Below, piece by piece: positions 5,241-6,390 of a stretch of DNA of 6,390 nt. The number at the start of each line of letters is the position of its first letter. Position 1 is the first letter of the stretch. The stretch is from an uncultured Eubacteriales bacterium. GTDB taxonomy: Bacteria > Bacillota > Clostridia > Oscillospirales > Oscillospiraceae. The position numbers and the translations under genes are program-made. The stretch lies in contig CABPXX010000085.1 in assembly GCA_902461475.1 (NCBI GenBank), forward strand, positions 1 to 6,390, read 5' to 3'. A model generated the notes under the pieces. The model was given only the letters and a program-made list of their open reading frames with translations. It searched no databases and was not told the origin of the DNA.

Positions 5241-6390
5241 ATGGGAAATACGAATTTGGTGATTGTAGAGTCACCAGCTAAGGCAAAAACCATTGGAAAA
5301 TATTTGGGACCGGACTATCAGGTGAAGGCGTCCATGGGCCACGTGCGGGACCTGCCCAAGAGCAAACTGGGCGTGGACGTGACCACCTTTGAGCCGGATT
5401 ATCAGGATATTAAGGATAAGGAAGAGACCATTTCTGAGCTGAGAAAGGCCGCCAAGGACAGCCAGCGTGTCTATCTGGCCACCGACCCTGACCGAGAGGG
5501 AGAGGCCATCTCCTGGCACTTGCAGTCGGTGCTGGGGGTACCCAAGGAGAAGACCTGCCGGGTCACCTTCAACGAGATCACCCGCAAGGTGGTCACCGAG
5601 TCCATCGCGTCCCCCCGAGAGATCGACCAGAACCTAGTGGATGCCCAGCAGGCCCGGCGCATTCTGGACCGCATCGTGGGCTATCAGCTCTCCCCCTTGC
5701 TGTGGAAGAAGATCCGCCGCGGTCTGTCTGCGGGCCGTGTCCAGTCCGTGGCCACCCGCCTGGTGGTGGAGCGGGAGGAGGAGATTCGCGCCTTCGTGCC
5801 CAAGGAGTACTGGTCCATCACCGCCGACCTGGGGCGCATTGCCCCCAACATCGGTGCCTTCCGGGCGGAGTTCTACGGCCGGGACAAGAAGATGGAGTTG
5901 GGCAATGCCCAGGAGGTGCAGGAGGTCATGGACGCCGTGAAGGCGGACACCTTTACAGTGCGGGCGGTGAAACGCCAGGACAAAAAGCGCAACCCTGCCC
6001 CGCCCTTTATCACCTCCACCTTGCAGCAGGAGGCCTCTCGAAAGCTGAACATGACCCCTCGGCGCACCATGTCCGTGGCCCAGCAGCTGTATGAGGGCGT
6101 GGACATCGCCGGAGAGGGCACCGTGGGTCTGATCACCTACATGAGAACCGACTCTCTGCGCCTGTCTGAGGAGGCCCTGGCCTCCGCCAAGACCTTCATC
6201 GAGGCCCGGTACGGCAAGGGCTATTACCCCGAAAAGACCCGCCACTTCAAGGCCAAGGACTCTGCCCAGGACGCCCACGAGGCCATCCGTCCCTCAGATG
6301 TGAACCTCACCCCGGAGCAGTTGAAGAAGGATTTGACCAGCGAGCAGTATCGGCTGGTGAAAATCGACATTACGCTCCTTGTGCTGCGAG
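5241..6390 (+). CDS. topA: DNA topoisomerase I (type IA), 5' part, cut by the window edge
   Basis: TopA cuts one DNA strand through a 5'-phosphotyrosine link and relaxes negative supercoils, mostly behind transcription. The first 383 codons are present, about half of a typical TopA. Residues 5-115 form the TOPRIM domain, with VIVESPAKAKTI (metal/acid-base E10), SMGHVRDLP and the acidic triad region TDPDREGEA (D82, D84, E86). RRILDRIVGYQLSPLLWKKI (139-158) and LSAGRVQSVATRLV (162-175) are typical core helices. GLITYMRTDS carries the catalytic Tyr300 followed by Met301-Arg302, and HEAIRP (346-351) is also conserved. ATG at 5241 has GGAG (5228-5231) 9 bases upstream, overlapping the end of dprA, so co-transcription is likely. 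The C-terminal zinc-finger region would lie outside. From about residue 375 the sequence reads IDITLLVLR, where families have a W-x-x-F-V-A-S-Q-M-like stretch, so the last ~25 bases are doubtful. Confidence 0.94.
   Translation, partial: MGNTNLVIVESPAKAKTIGKYLGPDYQVKASMGHVRDLPKSKLGVDVTTFEPDYQDIKDKEETISELRKAAKDSQRVYLATDPDREGEAISWHLQSVLGVPKEKTCRVTFNEITRKVVTESIASPREIDQNLVDAQQARRILDRIVGYQLSPLLWKKIRRGLSAGRVQSVATRLVVEREEEIRAFVPKEYWSITADLGRIAPNIGAFRAEFYGRDKKMELGNAQEVQEVMDAVKADTFTVRAVKRQDKKRNPAPPFITSTLQQEASRKLNMTPRRTMSVAQQLYEGVDIAGEGTVGLITYMRTDSLRLSEEALASAKTFIEARYGKGYYPEKTRHFKAKDSAQDAHEAIRPSDVNLTPEQLKKDLTSEQYRLVKIDITLLVLR

Noticed and set aside
1..6390. tRNA/rRNA genes, CRISPR arrays, transposases, attachment sites or toxin-antitoxin genes
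   Set aside because: None is visible. The window is fully explained by conserved chromosomal genes plus the divergent intergenic region.

Overview
The window looks like chromosomal DNA from a GC-rich member of the Clostridia, most likely an Oscillospiraceae-type gut Firmicute. The reasons are the GC-rich codon choice, GGAGG-type ribosome binding sites, AT-rich gaps with near-consensus sigma-A promoters, a Ktr-type potassium system and the Firmicute pairing dprA-topA. The organism call is inference from gene content and style; no marker gene settles it.

Layout. Bases 1-27 hold the right half of what appears to be a terminator. A YczE/YitT-like membrane protein gene is read leftwards from about 735 to 31. 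A divergent intergenic region of about 450 bases follows. It contains a leftward promoter (856-861 and 833-838), a rightward promoter (955-960 and 978-983), a 13-bp palindrome next to the leftward -35 box, and long 5' leaders in both directions. From 1187 to the right edge there is one tight rightward gene row: ktrB, ktrA, a TrmH/SpoU-family RNA 2'-O-methyltransferase, dprA, and topA (cut by the window edge). Junctions are short gaps or overlaps, with no terminator between them, so the row is probably one operon led by the promoter at 955-983.

KtrB is the membrane pore and KtrA the cytosolic RCK ring, and together they make a potassium uptake system. The three downstream genes act on nucleic acids: RNA ribose methylation, loading of RecA onto incoming single-stranded DNA, and relaxation of negative supercoils. 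DprA-TopA adjacency is a common Firmicute arrangement; the potassium genes in front place ion uptake and DNA/RNA housekeeping under one promoter.

The most interesting part is the roughly 197-base leader in front of ktrB. It holds two small hairpins, a 24-codon open frame with a good ribosome binding site, a strong terminator-like hairpin in which that frame ends, and a 7-bp helix that would hide the ktrB ribosome binding site. This resembles a translation-coupled attenuator or an uncharacterised riboswitch. Other oddities are the missing in-frame start codon of the YczE-like gene, a related hairpin repeat in both divergent leaders, and the last ~25 bases, where the topA frame stops resembling TopA.
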